DNA from: Talpa occidentalis
Taxonomy: Eukaryota > Chordata > Mammalia > Eulipotyphla > Talpidae
Assembly: GCF_014898055.3 (NCBI RefSeq)
Contig: NW_026555331.1
Span: forward strand, 111,287,194-111,351,193
Length of the DNA stretch: 64,000 nucleotides
Reading direction: 5' to 3'
Part shown: positions 35,516-46,674 of the stretch, in pieces
Layout of the letters: each line of letters starts with the position of its first letter
Position numbering within the stretch: position 1 is the first letter of the stretch
The notes under the pieces: generated by a model
The model's input: only the letters and a program-made list of their open reading frames with translations
Told to the model about the DNA's origin: nothing
Databases searched by the model: none
Program-made: the position numbers and the translations under genes

Positions 35516-38500
35516 TATACTTCCCCAAAATTGTCATCTGTACTCTAGCTCCACTCTCTTTCATAATTATTGATTAATTCATTTGTTCAACAAGTATCTA
35601 TTTAAATATTTATTATTGATAAATAGTTAAAATTCTAAAATGCTAAAAATGTATATATGAACAAAATATCATTTTTAGGGGATTGCAATCCATTTGGAAG
35701 ACACAGAGGATGGGATTTGTAGGACAGACAGACTTTCATTTGCTTTGCACCTCTTTTAGGTACTTGTGTATTATTTGCATTTTTTTATGAGGAAGAATTA
35801 CTTTCTGTGATGAAGATGCATGTGAGGTACAATGGTTAAACTTCACTGAGAGGATGAGCCTTGAGTTCAGTCTTGAAGAACAAATTGATTTCAGCCACTC
35901 TTTTGAGGTATCTTTTTAACATTCCAAACCAGAGGGAAGCTATGGAACGTAATAAAGATTAATTGCCACTGGGCAATGGATGCTGAATGAAGGCAGAGAA
36001 GCCCCACTGCATCTTGGGCAATATTAGCAATAAATCACAAGATCACCAGGCAGAATTTTGACTCAGTCAACTTTATATTACTGAATACAAATGCCTCCCT
36101 TCTCCTTCAATGGGATGCAAAGACACCAAGAAGTTTGGCGCTGACAGTCACTGTTGGATGAAAAATTAGACTTGATATTTCTCAAGCTTGATTTCTTACT
36201 AAGAAATTGTTGCCACTGTCCTTACAGTTATGGCAGACTTAAAGCTAAGTTACACTCCACATATATTGTCTGAAACATTTACATGTAACTTGCTTGACTA
36301 AACAAACACATTCTAGAAGATCTAGTGATAAAATAAATTCCTGTAAATCATATCACACTTTTTTCTTCTCATTTAGCTCACAGATTGATAAATTCACTCT
36401 GGCATGGGAGAACAGCCGTGAGAGGATGAAAAGATGAGCAGAGAGAGCAATTTACTACCAACCTCTCCTGGACAATAATAAATTTGCATTTGAGAGATAT
36501 TTTCAACAGAAAATGTTAATTTTCAGATAATATAAATTCATAAATTAGCCACAATGGGAAAATTACATGTAAAAAGCTATTTGAGACACCTTGGCATTAC
36601 TGATTTGTTTGAAGTTAAGGGCATGTGACAAGAATATTTTTGTTTTATTAAATCTAGTTTTATCTAGTTTTTTTTTAAATGGAATTAATTCTATTACATC
36701 TCATTCCATATAGGAAACCCAAATCATGGTTATTTCTGTTAAAGGAAGATTTGTCCTGTGTGACAGCCTTCCGACAGGGGTAGGGTCTACAAGGGTAGGT
36801 CCAGATGTGGTTTCCTTCTATGGAAATTGCTTCCCTTGATACCCATTTGTCCCCAACTTGTCCATTCATGCTTGTTTGAATTTTTCTTCTCCTTACAACC
36901 CAACCCAATGTCATTCTCTCCATAAAAGCTCACACAATTCCTTCCTCTAAAATCCCCCATCCCTGTGGTTCTTTCTTAGGCAATCCTCACTTTCTGCCAC
37001 AAATTGTGGTGGAGTCTACTTGAACCCTGAGGGGGATGAGTCCTAGAGGTCAGGAAACACATTCAGATCACCTGTGAATCTTCCATACTATAGCAGAGTC
37101 GTGCATGTATTAGAATTTACCAACAAAACAGTTACTAACAAGTGAACAGACAGTACAGGGCACACGTCTGGTCTTTAGCTGGTCTGGCAGTTCCCACTGA
37201 GGGCCCAGTGGGTCTGCCTTTGATGATGCGCACCAACTCGCTTGGTTTAAACATGAAAATTTTCATGATTTATTAGTTTCATATACTTACATGTATCTTA
37301 AATGAGTTACAATGACCTTCTTATCCCCTGCCATCCACAATCCCCATTTTTTTTTTTTCCTTTTTGGATCAAAAGCAATGGTTCCTGTGATACCCCGAGT
37401 AGCCTTTAAGGTTACTACGAGGAGGGCTCAGAACCCAGAAGATACTCAGCAGGCAAGGTATGAGACCACACACAGAATTTCAATTCATTTAGAAACTATC
37501 TAGGTCTACTGCACATGCCAAATGTGCCCCGAAGGATACAATGGCCACAAATGATGGACAGACTCAGAAACAAATTCTCATAGGGCCAAAGCAACATATT
37601 TCAAAGTGCTGTTTAGGGAAATGGTGCACTCACCTTCTTTGTGCATTGTGAAAACAAACATTTCCAGAGCATTGGAATGTGTGAAAAATGTCCTTAGTTG
37701 TATGTTTATGGAAAACACTTGGCAAGTATTTGCTGTAAATGCTTCCAGTTAACACTGTGAGAATCAGTAGGAAAAAATGTATGAAAGGATAGGGAGCCAA
37801 CTTCCACAGCAAAGCAATGGCCTCCTCCATCTCCCCTGCATGCTAGCCTCACTCCTCAACTTCTTACCATGAAGGAGGCTCCAGAAACACCTGATTCAGG
37901 TCAAAGCAGGTATGGGGCACAGAGGAGGGGCAACCTGTGAAGGGCTCCCTGCCTTTGTGCAAATTAGGTAGCAGTTCTGATTCCCAGTACCCTGTTCTAG
38001 CTGGAAACAAACCCTCAACAAAAATTCCATAATGCCTGATGACTGGTATGTTTCTCAGTTAATTACATGATGTTTTCAGGAGAAACACAGAAAATGGAAA
38101 ACATGGATTTATGTGGTGTTGAAAACCAATGGTACAGCAATTAAAAAAAGGAAAAATGAGATTTAAAGGTATTCCTTTATAGCAAAATTAATAATGAAAT
38201 TTCTCTCAATTATTCTTTAATTGACAAAAATCTCTTAAAATTGTGCTTCAGGTCAAAGCATTTCTGCTTATGATTTTCTCAAGAAGCAACCATGATAAGG
38301 CCAAAATTGCCCTCTGCAATGAACGAAGCCCCTCTATTCAGTATGATGTACATGTTGGGGCCCATGGAGAGACTGCTACTCTTTTGCCCCAATGAGCTGA
38401 CATGATAAATAGGTAAGTCTTTAAATAATAGAGGAATCAATTATCTCAGAGTTATTATATATCAAAGAAATTTTACTTTTTCCTTCATTTAAGAATCCTT

Positions 38501-39600
38501 CAAAAAAAAAAAAAAAAGAAAAAGACAATTCCTAATGTGCTTAAGGTTGCTAAGCCAAAGAGCACAACAGCTGCCTCGCTGCATTTATGTTTGCACCGAT
38601 TCTGCCCTCTCACTTGCATCCTTTTGTCAGGCCCTCTCTAACCAAACTTTCTCCTGTCTGTACCTTACCCCAGACTAATGACAAATGCCCTCACTCAGCA
38701 ATTTTTATGCTTATTTACAAAATTATTTCCTTTAAGCAATTTTACAAATAGAAATGTTAACTCAAAAGATTTCAAACTGTTTTCCCCCAAAGTATATCGA
38801 AAAGACATCACCTAAGAAGCTTGGGTCATCTCATACTTTCAAAAGCAAAGGTAGAGTTCCCTTCAAAATTATTTAATCAATCCCTCAAAAGCCAGGATCC
38901 TGTCACTTAGGGACAGCTGCCTCCTGCTATGATTGGTTGTTGATAAGATGGGCAATTCAGCTATACCCTCTTTGGAGAAAAATTTCTATGTCAAGTGCAT
39001 TTGATAAATGCATCCTTCCACTATAAATATTATCAAGAGAATGCTGACTTCAGTTAAGTTTGCTAATATCTTGTTTCTTCTTTTCAACTACAGCCACATT
39101 CCAGTAAAATCAGAGCTCCCTGTGTGATATGGGAGCTCTCTTCTTGCCCAGGATCACCTATTGTGAGATCTCTAGCCCTTGTGACAAGAGGCTCTCCACT
39201 CTCTTGATCCAACTCTGTGTCCTCCTCAGTCTCCTGCCCAGGGTGAGCAAGGTAAGAGAATGTCCCTCATTCAATTCTATCACTCAGTGGCACTAAGAAC
39301 TGGATACTCCAATCACCCACTGAAAAGATCAGGACACTGAGGTTAATCCCACTGATTCCACATAGTTCACCATATTGTGGAAAAAAGGAAATGATAAAAC
39401 ACATGAAGGTAAAAGCAATAGAGGGATTGAGTAAATGTTGTGCTAGAGCACTTACTTAGCAGCAACTATTTAATTTTCAAAAAATTTACAAGCCATAAAC
39501 TCTTGGTGTCTTAAAATCAACCTTACTGGGAGTATTGATAGCACAGAAATTGCCAAATAAGTCTTGTTTTAAAGCTTATATATTACTACATCATTAAATT
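35516..39600. other. Intronic stretch, mostly unassigned
   Basis: About 4 kb with no confident repeat call. The block 36680-37240 has LTR-like features (CCATAAAAGCTC at about 36920, C-rich region), but I could not define TG...CA ends with a target duplication. Confidence 0.4.
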
Positions 39601-39604
39601 AAAT

Positions 39605-39660
39605 GTACTAGAGTCCCAGGTTACCAGGTTATCTGTAAAACTGACCTGTCTACAGAGGTC
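39605..39660 (+). repeat. Short local duplication, copy 1
   Basis: CAGGTTACCAGGTTATCTGT...CTACAGAGG. Matches 40515-40570 in the same orientation over about 50 bp. Confidence 0.7.
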
Positions 39661-40329
39661 ACCATCACAACTGCATGTGTACAAATTCCAAGTTTGCCAT
39701 TTATTATATAACAACATGTCACAGAAGTACCTCCATGAAAGGAAGGTGCCATTGTCCCTACCCCCACTTACATGCATGTGTCTTGGATTACAGGCCCCAG
39801 TGTGCCATGAACTGGACTTTCTGAACAGGTAAGCTACTGCAAACTAGGGGTGGAATTAAACAGCCATGCTTATTATATAACTGAACATATATGGACTGGG
39901 GGCTTTTGCGTCTGCAGCCCGATTTGCACCCTGATATAACAAAGGAAACTTGAAGAGGACATGTGGAAGAGAGACAAGTAGGGGATTTGGGAGAAATACA
40001 TTGGTGACAGACACATGAGTAGACTGTTCTTGATGAAGACAATGGAAGCTATTAATTTGATTTGTATTTTTATGTCTCTCCTTCTGTCCCAAACTTGTCT
40101 GGCCCTTTTCTTGCTGTTCCCTACCAGACGATGCCTTAGACTTGTGGCAAGCTTTTGGGTCTCAGTGGCCCAGAAAGAAGAAACTGTCTTCTCTATTCTC
40201 TCTCTCACAACAATGCTATTAAACATTTTTCATACTAAGAGTCTGTTTTCATTGTCTTTGAGTGCACAGATGGTCATGCACCCCTTAACAGTTTAGGGCC
40301 CTTGGGTGCACCTTGGTTGAAATGCTAAC

Positions 40330-40500
40330 AAACATAAAAATTGCTTAACATCTTTGAACTTGCAGTCCTCATCTGCAAAAGTGGTATGATGACAATGTCT
40401 ACCCTATAGCACTGTAAGAAATAAATGAAGTAAATATGTGAAAATGTCCATAATAGCACCTGACATATACTCATTACTTAATACATGTCCATTTTGATTT
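40330..40500 (+). mobile_element. MIR SINE relic
   Basis: 'cttgcagtcctcatctgcaaaagtggtatgatgac' and 'aatagcacctgacatatactcattacttaat' match the sense MIR core and 3' end. Confidence 0.6.
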
Positions 40501-40514
40501 GCTACTACCTTATA

Positions 40515-40570
40515 TGGAGTGAAGTCGCAGGTTACTAGGTTATCTGTAAAACCGACCTCTCTACAGAAAT
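40515..40570 (+). repeat. Short local duplication, copy 2
   Basis: GCAGGTTACTAGGTTATCTG...CTACAGAAAT. Similar to 39605-39660, about 910 bp apart. Confidence 0.7.
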
Positions 40571-40869
40571 AATTAACTGAACTTTAGTCTTCTCATTCAT
40601 TTGCTCATGTAGAACTCTTGTCTATTCATATAACATGCACATATTTTATGGTTTTCATAACTGAGACTTTATGTAATGCTTAATACCATGCATCTCATCA
40701 GTCTTAACAAAAAGTTGACATTTCAATGGTACCATTAGCTCATTGAAAGGCAGATTTTTTCTAAGCCTGGTTTTAGTTTTGATCCTCTGACACATATTAC
40801 TTTGGTCATGAAAGACTTCAGAGGGAAAAAGAGGGAAACAACACTGGTCAGGGATTCAAAGCATTAAAT

Positions 40870-41215
40870 CTTTAATCACTCATTTAACAAATAATTTAAA
40901 TGGCTCAGTGCTAGACAGTGAGGACATGTAGCAAAAAATACATAGTCTCTGCTTAAACGTGTCATGTTTGAGAGAGAGAATGATTAAGTAATAAAATGTG
41001 ACTATATTATTCCAAATTGAGTAAATGCTATAAAGAAATTTATAAGGAGTCAGAGTCAACAAAGAGAAGTCAAAAAGATGAAGTCTTAAAGAATGAATAG
41101 CAGTTAAGTGGACAAGGGGTTAGGGATGAAGATAGGTGTGGCTAAGTCAGTGGGAATAGCATGTGCAAAGGTCTTGTGGCAAAGGAGCATCTCCTTTCTT
41201 GAACTGAAAAATCAG
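40870..41215 (-). mobile_element. L2 LINE relic
   Basis: Complement-strand L2 pattern: 'ctcatttaacaaataattt...', and 'gggaatagcatgtgcaaaggtcttgtggcaaaggagc' at the end. Confidence 0.55.
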
Positions 41216-41929
41216 CCAAGCTAGCTTCTCTGATGTTGGTAACCCCAAGTTTGTAGACAAGTATGAATGATATAAACCAAGGTTTATTTTAGATTCTCCA
41301 GGTATAAGGACCCTTACTACAGAATAACATTTGATAAGCCAGCCAGAGAGAAGTTAGTTGTTAGGGCTGTTATATTTGTTACCAAAAGTGTTTCAACTGC
41401 CTTATAACATACAAGAAAAATATTTTCTATTATTTATGATTCATACTAAATTTTGGAATCTTGGATTTTACCAATGCAGGGAAAAGTTGATAAAATTAAG
41501 GTCAATTTAAAAATAACATTACTTGACAATGTCAACCATTCACAGTTGTGCCAGGTATATGGCAAAGTTCCTAAGGGTGAAGCTATTTTTACAGAATACA
41601 GTGGAACATTTGGGAACATCATCAGCTAAATTGTATTATACCAATACAAAAATGCCCCCTGATGTGCTAATACTAGCTGGGCACTGGTCACATGAATACA
41701 TTTTAAAAACCAAAGTCAGCAGTGATTCACCTAAGTATAAGCATCAGCATATCTAAGCAAGGCCATTTTGGGGCACAACAATATAGCTGCTAATTTGGTC
41801 CCTATCCCGGGATGGACAAAGGCCAGAAAGACAGCTGCAGCCAGTGAGGTTATAGCATGCTCCAAATGGAAACATATTTCTGTGACTTTTTCCTTGGGGT
41901 AACTGGCAATCAAGTTAGAAGACAAACCA

Positions 41930-42925
41930 CCAGAACTCATTGGATTAAGGCATTCATTTGACAGGTATGTGCTAAGCATCTCTGTGTACCTGCCACTGTT
42001 CTGGGCACTAGAGCATAACAAAGACACAACACAAAATTATGTCCTCATAGAGCTTACACACTAGTATACAGGTAAGCAGGAAATAAACAGGTAAATTCAG
42101 AGTATGTAGAAAAACATCACATTTGGAGAAAAACAACAAAGGTATGATAGACAAGAAGCAAAGGAATGAAATAGCTACTTTATTCTTGGTGATGAAGAAA
42201 GGGCACTCTGAGCCTCAAGGAAGCAAGGAAGGGAGTGAAGTCACATGGTTCACTGGGAAGCAGGTTCCCAGGAAAGGAAGGTGCAAGTACAAGGCCTAAA
42301 GGCTAGAATGTACTAGTGTGGTAAAGGTCAACAGGGATGCTATGAACTGAATTATTCTCCTTACTCATATCTGTACCTTGAAGGTTTAATCTTAGTATCT
42401 CAAAATGTGACAATATTAGGAAATAGGGCCTTTAAAGTGGCCAGTAATGCAATATAACTATGGTCATTATAGGAAGAAGAAGAGACACTAAGTATGTGAG
42501 TGCACAGAGGGTGAAAATATAAAGACACAGAGAGAAGGTAGTCATCTATAAGCCAAGGAGAGAAACCTCAGAAGAAACTAATGCTGCTGACATTTTACTC
42601 TTGGCCTCTCAGTCTCCAGAACTGTAAAAAAATAAATTTGTATTGTTTAAATCAGTTGATCCATGGAATTTCATTATGACAGCTTTAGCAAATTAAAACA
42701 GAAGAGGTCTTGGTAGTTGGAGTTGAGCGAGATATGACTGGATGTACATAAAGATAAGAAGCAGATTACTGTAGAGTCTTATAAGCTATAGCAATGGTTC
42801 TGGATTACTCTCAGTGAGACAGATGAAAGCCATTGGAGGATCTCAAGTACAGAAGTGGTATGACCATCCAAATTTTAGAAGAATTACCCTGGATTCTTAA
42901 TATCCTGGGCACTGAGTTGAGAATA
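41930..42925 (-). mobile_element. L2 LINE relic split by an MLT1 LTR
   Basis: The left part (41930-42337) has 'ggcattcatttgacaggtatgtgctaag...cctgccactgttctgggcac'. The right part (about 42706-42925) resumes with 'atgaaagccattggaggatctcaagtacagaagtggtatgacc', the usual L2 complement sequence. The MLT1 at 42338-42700 lies between, so it inserted into the L2. Confidence 0.6.
42338..42700 (+). mobile_element. MaLR LTR (MLT1-type)
   Basis: 'aatgtgacaatattaggaaatagggcctttaaagtgg', then 'ccagaactgtaaaaaaataaatttgtattgttt', then 'ttatgacagctttagcaaattaaaaca' is the MLT1 LTR order. Begins TG and ends CA. The flanks AGGGA/GAAGA are only a weak 5 bp duplication, as expected for its age. Confidence 0.75.
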
Positions 42926-42933
42926 GGCAATAG

Positions 42934-43519
42934 TGTTATAGGACAGGGAGAGGGGCAGCCCAAACCCCGCAAACCTGCCTATTCTAAATGGGTTCTGCCA
43001 TCCGCCGCATCAACACAAAACATATGAGACTTTAATGGGAAGGAACTTTAATAAAACTAGGAAACAATACAGGAAAGGCAAAGAGTCTAGTTTCTAAATG
43101 AAGCACCCAAAGTTACCCATCCCCTCATGGGTAAAAGTCCATCCATATGGGAATGGCCCAGAACAAGGCCCCAAAGCCTGCCACAAATCTAAAGCATCTT
43201 CCAGTGGGGACCCACAGAAAAGGATCAGAAACAACCAGACAAGCCCGGAAGGAAAAGAGCAAAATCAACATCAAGATAAAAGCTGCCATTGTCACCTCCC
43301 CATGGGTCTCACCCACATCTGTGTCACCCCATCCCCGACCAAAAGACAAGCGCAGTTTCTTCACGTGTCTCTAGGCTCCATGCACCTCCTCCAGGTCTCC
43401 TGGCTCCACCCTGCATCCTTCCTCAGTCTCTTCTGCAGCTTCTCCTCTCCCTGCTCAGCTCCACCCTCCCTTGGGTGGGGCAGGGAACCTCCCCCTTTCC
43501 TGGGGACCACCCTGTTACA
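42934..43519 (-). mobile_element. Solo ERV LTR, family C
   Basis: On the minus strand it starts TGTAACAGGGTGG and ends CTGTCCTATAACA, with a perfect 4 bp duplication ATAG (42930-42933 and 43520-43523). ATTAAA signals lie near 43033 and 43048 (complement). The last 13 bases equal the end of the family B LTR, so the two families are related. It is inserted at the end of the L2 relic. ORFs inside (43098-43543 plus, 43125-43364 minus) are in LTR sequence and are not assigned as genes. Confidence 0.87.
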
Positions 43520-44086
43520 ATAGGAACAAGTAGAACCAACTAAGAGACTGATACAATATTATAAGAGATATTTAATGGACTATATTATTGCAAAGTTGGT
43601 TCTTTGAAAATATTTATAAAAATGATAAATATCTAGCCAGGCTAACTCAGAAAAAAAGAGCAAAGATAAATTACCGACATGAAAAATGAAAGCGGAACCA
43701 TCACTATAGATCCCATGGATAGGAAAAGGTGGTAAAAGAATATTGTCAACAATTTTATGCTCAAAAATTTCATAGCTTAGATGAAACAGACCAGTTATTT
43801 GAAAGACACATCCTACCAAAACTCACAAGGAGAAATTGATAAAATGAATAGGATAACTAGTAATGAATTAAATCAATAATTAATACTTTTGAAAACAGAA
43901 AACATCAGCCTCAGATGGCTCAATTGGTGAATTCTACCAAACACTTAAGAAATAAAATGGTATAAATTCTCTACAATTTGTTTCAGAAAACAGAAGCAAA
44001 GGAACACTTGCTAACACATTCCAAGAGGGCAGCATTTACCCTAATGCCAAAATAAAATATGTAACAAGAAAGTAAAAATAGAGACC

Positions 44087-44630
44087 TGTTCCACTGGGCA
44101 GGAAGACCTGTCCTCTTTTGCATTTGCAAAGGAGGACAAAGAGAAAAGGAAGGGGTGAAACTAGAAAAGATGCTCTGTCATCTATAGTATCAGGGGTTGT
44201 GAGTCTGCCCTCCAGGCACTTCTTAACTGCTTGATGACTTGGTATTGTAGTTGAGATCAAGCTCTAGTTTCAATCTTATCAACAAGACAGTCCAATGATC
44301 AGCTTCTGGGGTCCCTTGTTATGTATCAGTCCTCAGCCCCAACCACCCTCCCACCCCCCACTCCCCCCACCCGTGTTCTCCGTCATACCTCATGATGTAT
44401 AAGTCAGGAGTACGTTTTATGCATTAGTCATCAGCCCCCTGGGCATTCCTGGCCATATCATGTGATGCATAGCCTTCCCAGCATGATCCAGCTTGTGCTC
44501 TTATTTGATTTGAAAGTCACCTTGCAGGATTGGGCTCCTATACCTAAGTGAACGGGTCATTTTGACCTTGCTTAGGATTTAGAACTGTAGGTAACAAAAT
44601 GGTGGCTGAACAGGCCGCTTAGGAGTAGCA
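44087..44630. mobile_element. Solo ERV LTR, family D, inside the old L1
   Basis: TGTTCCACTGGG...GGAGTAGCA with a 4 bp duplication GACC (44083-44086 and 44631-44634). Removing it and one GACC restores the L1 reading 'agagacc|cacagagatcaacagctctcatgg', matching the usual L1 'tacagaccaatatctctcatgaa' region. Contains a CCACCCCCCACTCCCCCCACCC C-rich tract (about 44350-44372). Its sense strand is uncertain. Confidence 0.82.
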
Positions 44631-44935
44631 GACCCACAGAGATCAACAGCTCTCATGGAAATAAAGGCAAAATTCTTAGCAAAGTATCAAATAGAATTCA
44701 ATATTGCATAAAAAGAATTACATATTACAACCAAATGAGATTTATTTATTCCAGATATGCAAAGTTGGTTCAACATTTGAAAATCAAATAATGCAATTTA
44801 TCATATCAAAGGGCTAAAGAAGAAAAATCATATAATAATATTAATATGTATAGGAAAAAAATTTGGCAAAATCCAATACACATTTATGATTAAAAAAACT
44901 CTACAAACTAGAAACAAAAGGTATTATAGGCTGAA

Positions 44936-45365
44936 CTACGTTCTTCCTGAATTCATAAATAGAAATTCTAACTCCCAGTGCCTCAGATCGAGATCATATT
45001 TGGAGATAGAGTTTTAAAAGAGGTAATTAAGCTAAAATAAAGTCAGTCCAGCTCCTAGTCCAGTATGACTATATGGGACAAAACTAAAGACAGAAGGAAT
45101 GTTGTAGAGCAACCCCGATACAAAACGGGGTGCCTGACTGTGGGTCCTCAGGACATCATTTCCCCCTAACAGGAAGACTATGAGAAGGCACAGGGTGAAG
45201 ACTGTTATCCATAAATCAAGGAGAGGGGTCTTAGAAGAAACCAACCCTGCCACTACCTTGATCTCTAATTTCTGATCTTCATGATTATGAAAGGAGATAT
45301 TTCTGTTATCTGATTTACCTGGTCTGTGATACTTTGTTGTATAGCAGACCTTGCAAGCCGATACT
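44936..45365 (+). mobile_element. MaLR LTR (MLT1-type) inside the old L1
   Basis: 'taggctgaactacgttcttcctgaattcataaatagaaattctaactcccagtgcctcag', 'atttggagatagagttttaaaagaggtaattaag', 'gaaaccaaccctgccactaccttgatc' and 'gtctgtgatactttgttgtatagcag' follow the MLT1 order. A 72 bp LTR remnant is inserted in it at 45100. Confidence 0.75.
45100..45171 (-). mobile_element. 72 bp internally deleted ERV LTR with intact ends
   Basis: Plus strand reads TGTTGTAGAGCAACCCCGAT... to ...ACATCATTTCCCCCTAACA, matching the two ends of the family B LTR at 28290-28755. Everything between CTGTGGGTCCTCA and GGACATC is gone. A perfect 4 bp duplication GGAA (45096-45099 and 45172-45175) survives. Confidence 0.85.
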
Positions 45366-45997
45366 GAGGGAAGCTTCCTCAACTTGATGATGAATATCTA
45401 CAAAAAATGTAATGCTAATATTATACTTAATGATGAGAAAATTGACTCTCTCCCATTAAGATCATGATCAGAGCCTGGATGTTTCCTCTCCCCTTCCTAT
45501 TCGGTATCTTACTAGAACTCCTAACTAACACAATAAGAAAAGGATAAAGGAATTGTACAGACTAGGAAGAAAAAACAAAACAGTGCACAGATGAAATGAT
45601 TGTCTATGTAGAAAATTCTGAAATCTCAACAACAAAACTCCTGCAACTGTAAGCAATGATAGCAATGTTGCAGGATATTGGCTCATTATACCATGCTAAT
45701 GTAAGATGTTAGTAATAGGGACTGCGTGTGGGAGAGGAAAGAAAGGGGATATATAGGAACCCTTAGCTCTTTCTGCTTAATTTTCTGTAAACCTATAACT
45801 ACCCTAAAAATTAAATCTATTAATTTAAAAAATGTAAAAGCCAATAACACCTTCCAATTGTAGACTCACAGAAGAAAAGAGGTCCCCAGAAACTTGCCCT
45901 TTGTAAAGGAACAGCCAGAATTGAGCTACAGCTTCTCTAACTCCTGCTCTTGCAAAATGTGTAGCAATTAGAGCAGAAAAGGAAGAAGGAACGCATA

Positions 45998-46077
45998 CCC
46001 CCCCCCCCCACCCCCCCCCCCCCCCACCCCCCCCCCCCCCCCCCCCCCACCCCCCCACCCCACCCCACCCCCCGCCC
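45998..46077. repeat. C-rich tract (G-quadruplex potential on minus strand)
   Basis: About 80 bp of C runs broken by single A and one G. The glycine-rich minus-strand ORF over it (45825-46148) is an artefact of the tract. Confidence 0.95.
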
Positions 46078-46388
46078 AACCAGAGCTCAGCAGATGTTGA
46101 GCTGTGCATAGCAAAGGTAGAAAATGCACAAGGTAGAAAGTTGATCACATAATGTAAAAAGGAGGCAGGCTTGCCACAGAGCAGGTACCCAATAATTATT
46201 ATTTATTTCACCAGCCTTGTAAAACATACAAATGGACAATGTGGACTGATTTTGGAGAACCAGGTTGGATAAAGAATGGGAAGATACACAGGATCTGAGA
46301 GACCCCCCACAGCAGTGACAGTAGACTTCCAGTTGATACTCTGGGGGAGAAGTGGTGGTGTCACTACACCTGACGCTGTCTGTAATTT

Positions 46389-46661
46389 ATTTTCTTTCTT
46401 TTTTTAAAAGATTTATTTATTTATACAAGAACCGGGTACAGGTCAGATGCACGGGAGGGTAAGCGTATTCACCAGAGATAGAGCAGGGAACAGAATGGGC
46501 AGACTGACAAAATACACTGCTGAAGGGAGCAGAGGGCAAATCAGGAGAGGTCTGCTTGGCATGTGGGTTTCCCACTGGCCGGCCTGGATCAAACCAGCGT
46601 TGCAGAGGCTGCGGACAGCTACACAGTGCAGCACTCAGCCGCCTGCGCCATCAGGGAGGCC
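46389..46661 (-). mobile_element. tRNA-derived SINE, copy 7
   Basis: 13 bp target duplication CTGTCTGTAATTT (46376-46388 and 46662-46674). Tail AAAAGATTTATTTATTTATACAAG, head CCATCAGGGAGGCC. Confidence 0.92.
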
Positions 46662-46674
46662 CTGTCTGTAATTT

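Larger units (their letters stand above)
43524..45835 (+). mobile_element. Old L1 (L1M-type) ORF2 and 3' end, interrupted twice
   Basis: Three collinear pieces. The first, 43524-44086, holds RT-region remnants such as SASDGSIGEFYQT. The second is 44631-44935 ('caacatttgaaaatcaaataatgcaatttatcatatc'). The third, 45366-45835, is the ORF2 end and 3' UTR, with '...tatataggaacccttagctctttctgcttaattttctgtaaacctataactaccctaaaaattaaatctatt'. Stops are frequent. A solo LTR separates pieces one and two, and an MLT1 LTR separates pieces two and three. Confidence 0.75.

Noticed and set aside
36680..37240. Possible further LTR with CCATAAAAGCTC box
   Set aside because: No TG...CA termini with matching flanks could be found, so it is not listed as an element.
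39780..40290. Possible LTR with ATTAAA signal and CCCCTTAACA end
   Set aside because: No start with a matching target duplication was found. Mentioned only in the duplication finding.
45825..46148. Glycine/tryptophan-rich minus-strand ORF
   Set aside because: It is a translation of the C-rich simple repeat, not a gene.
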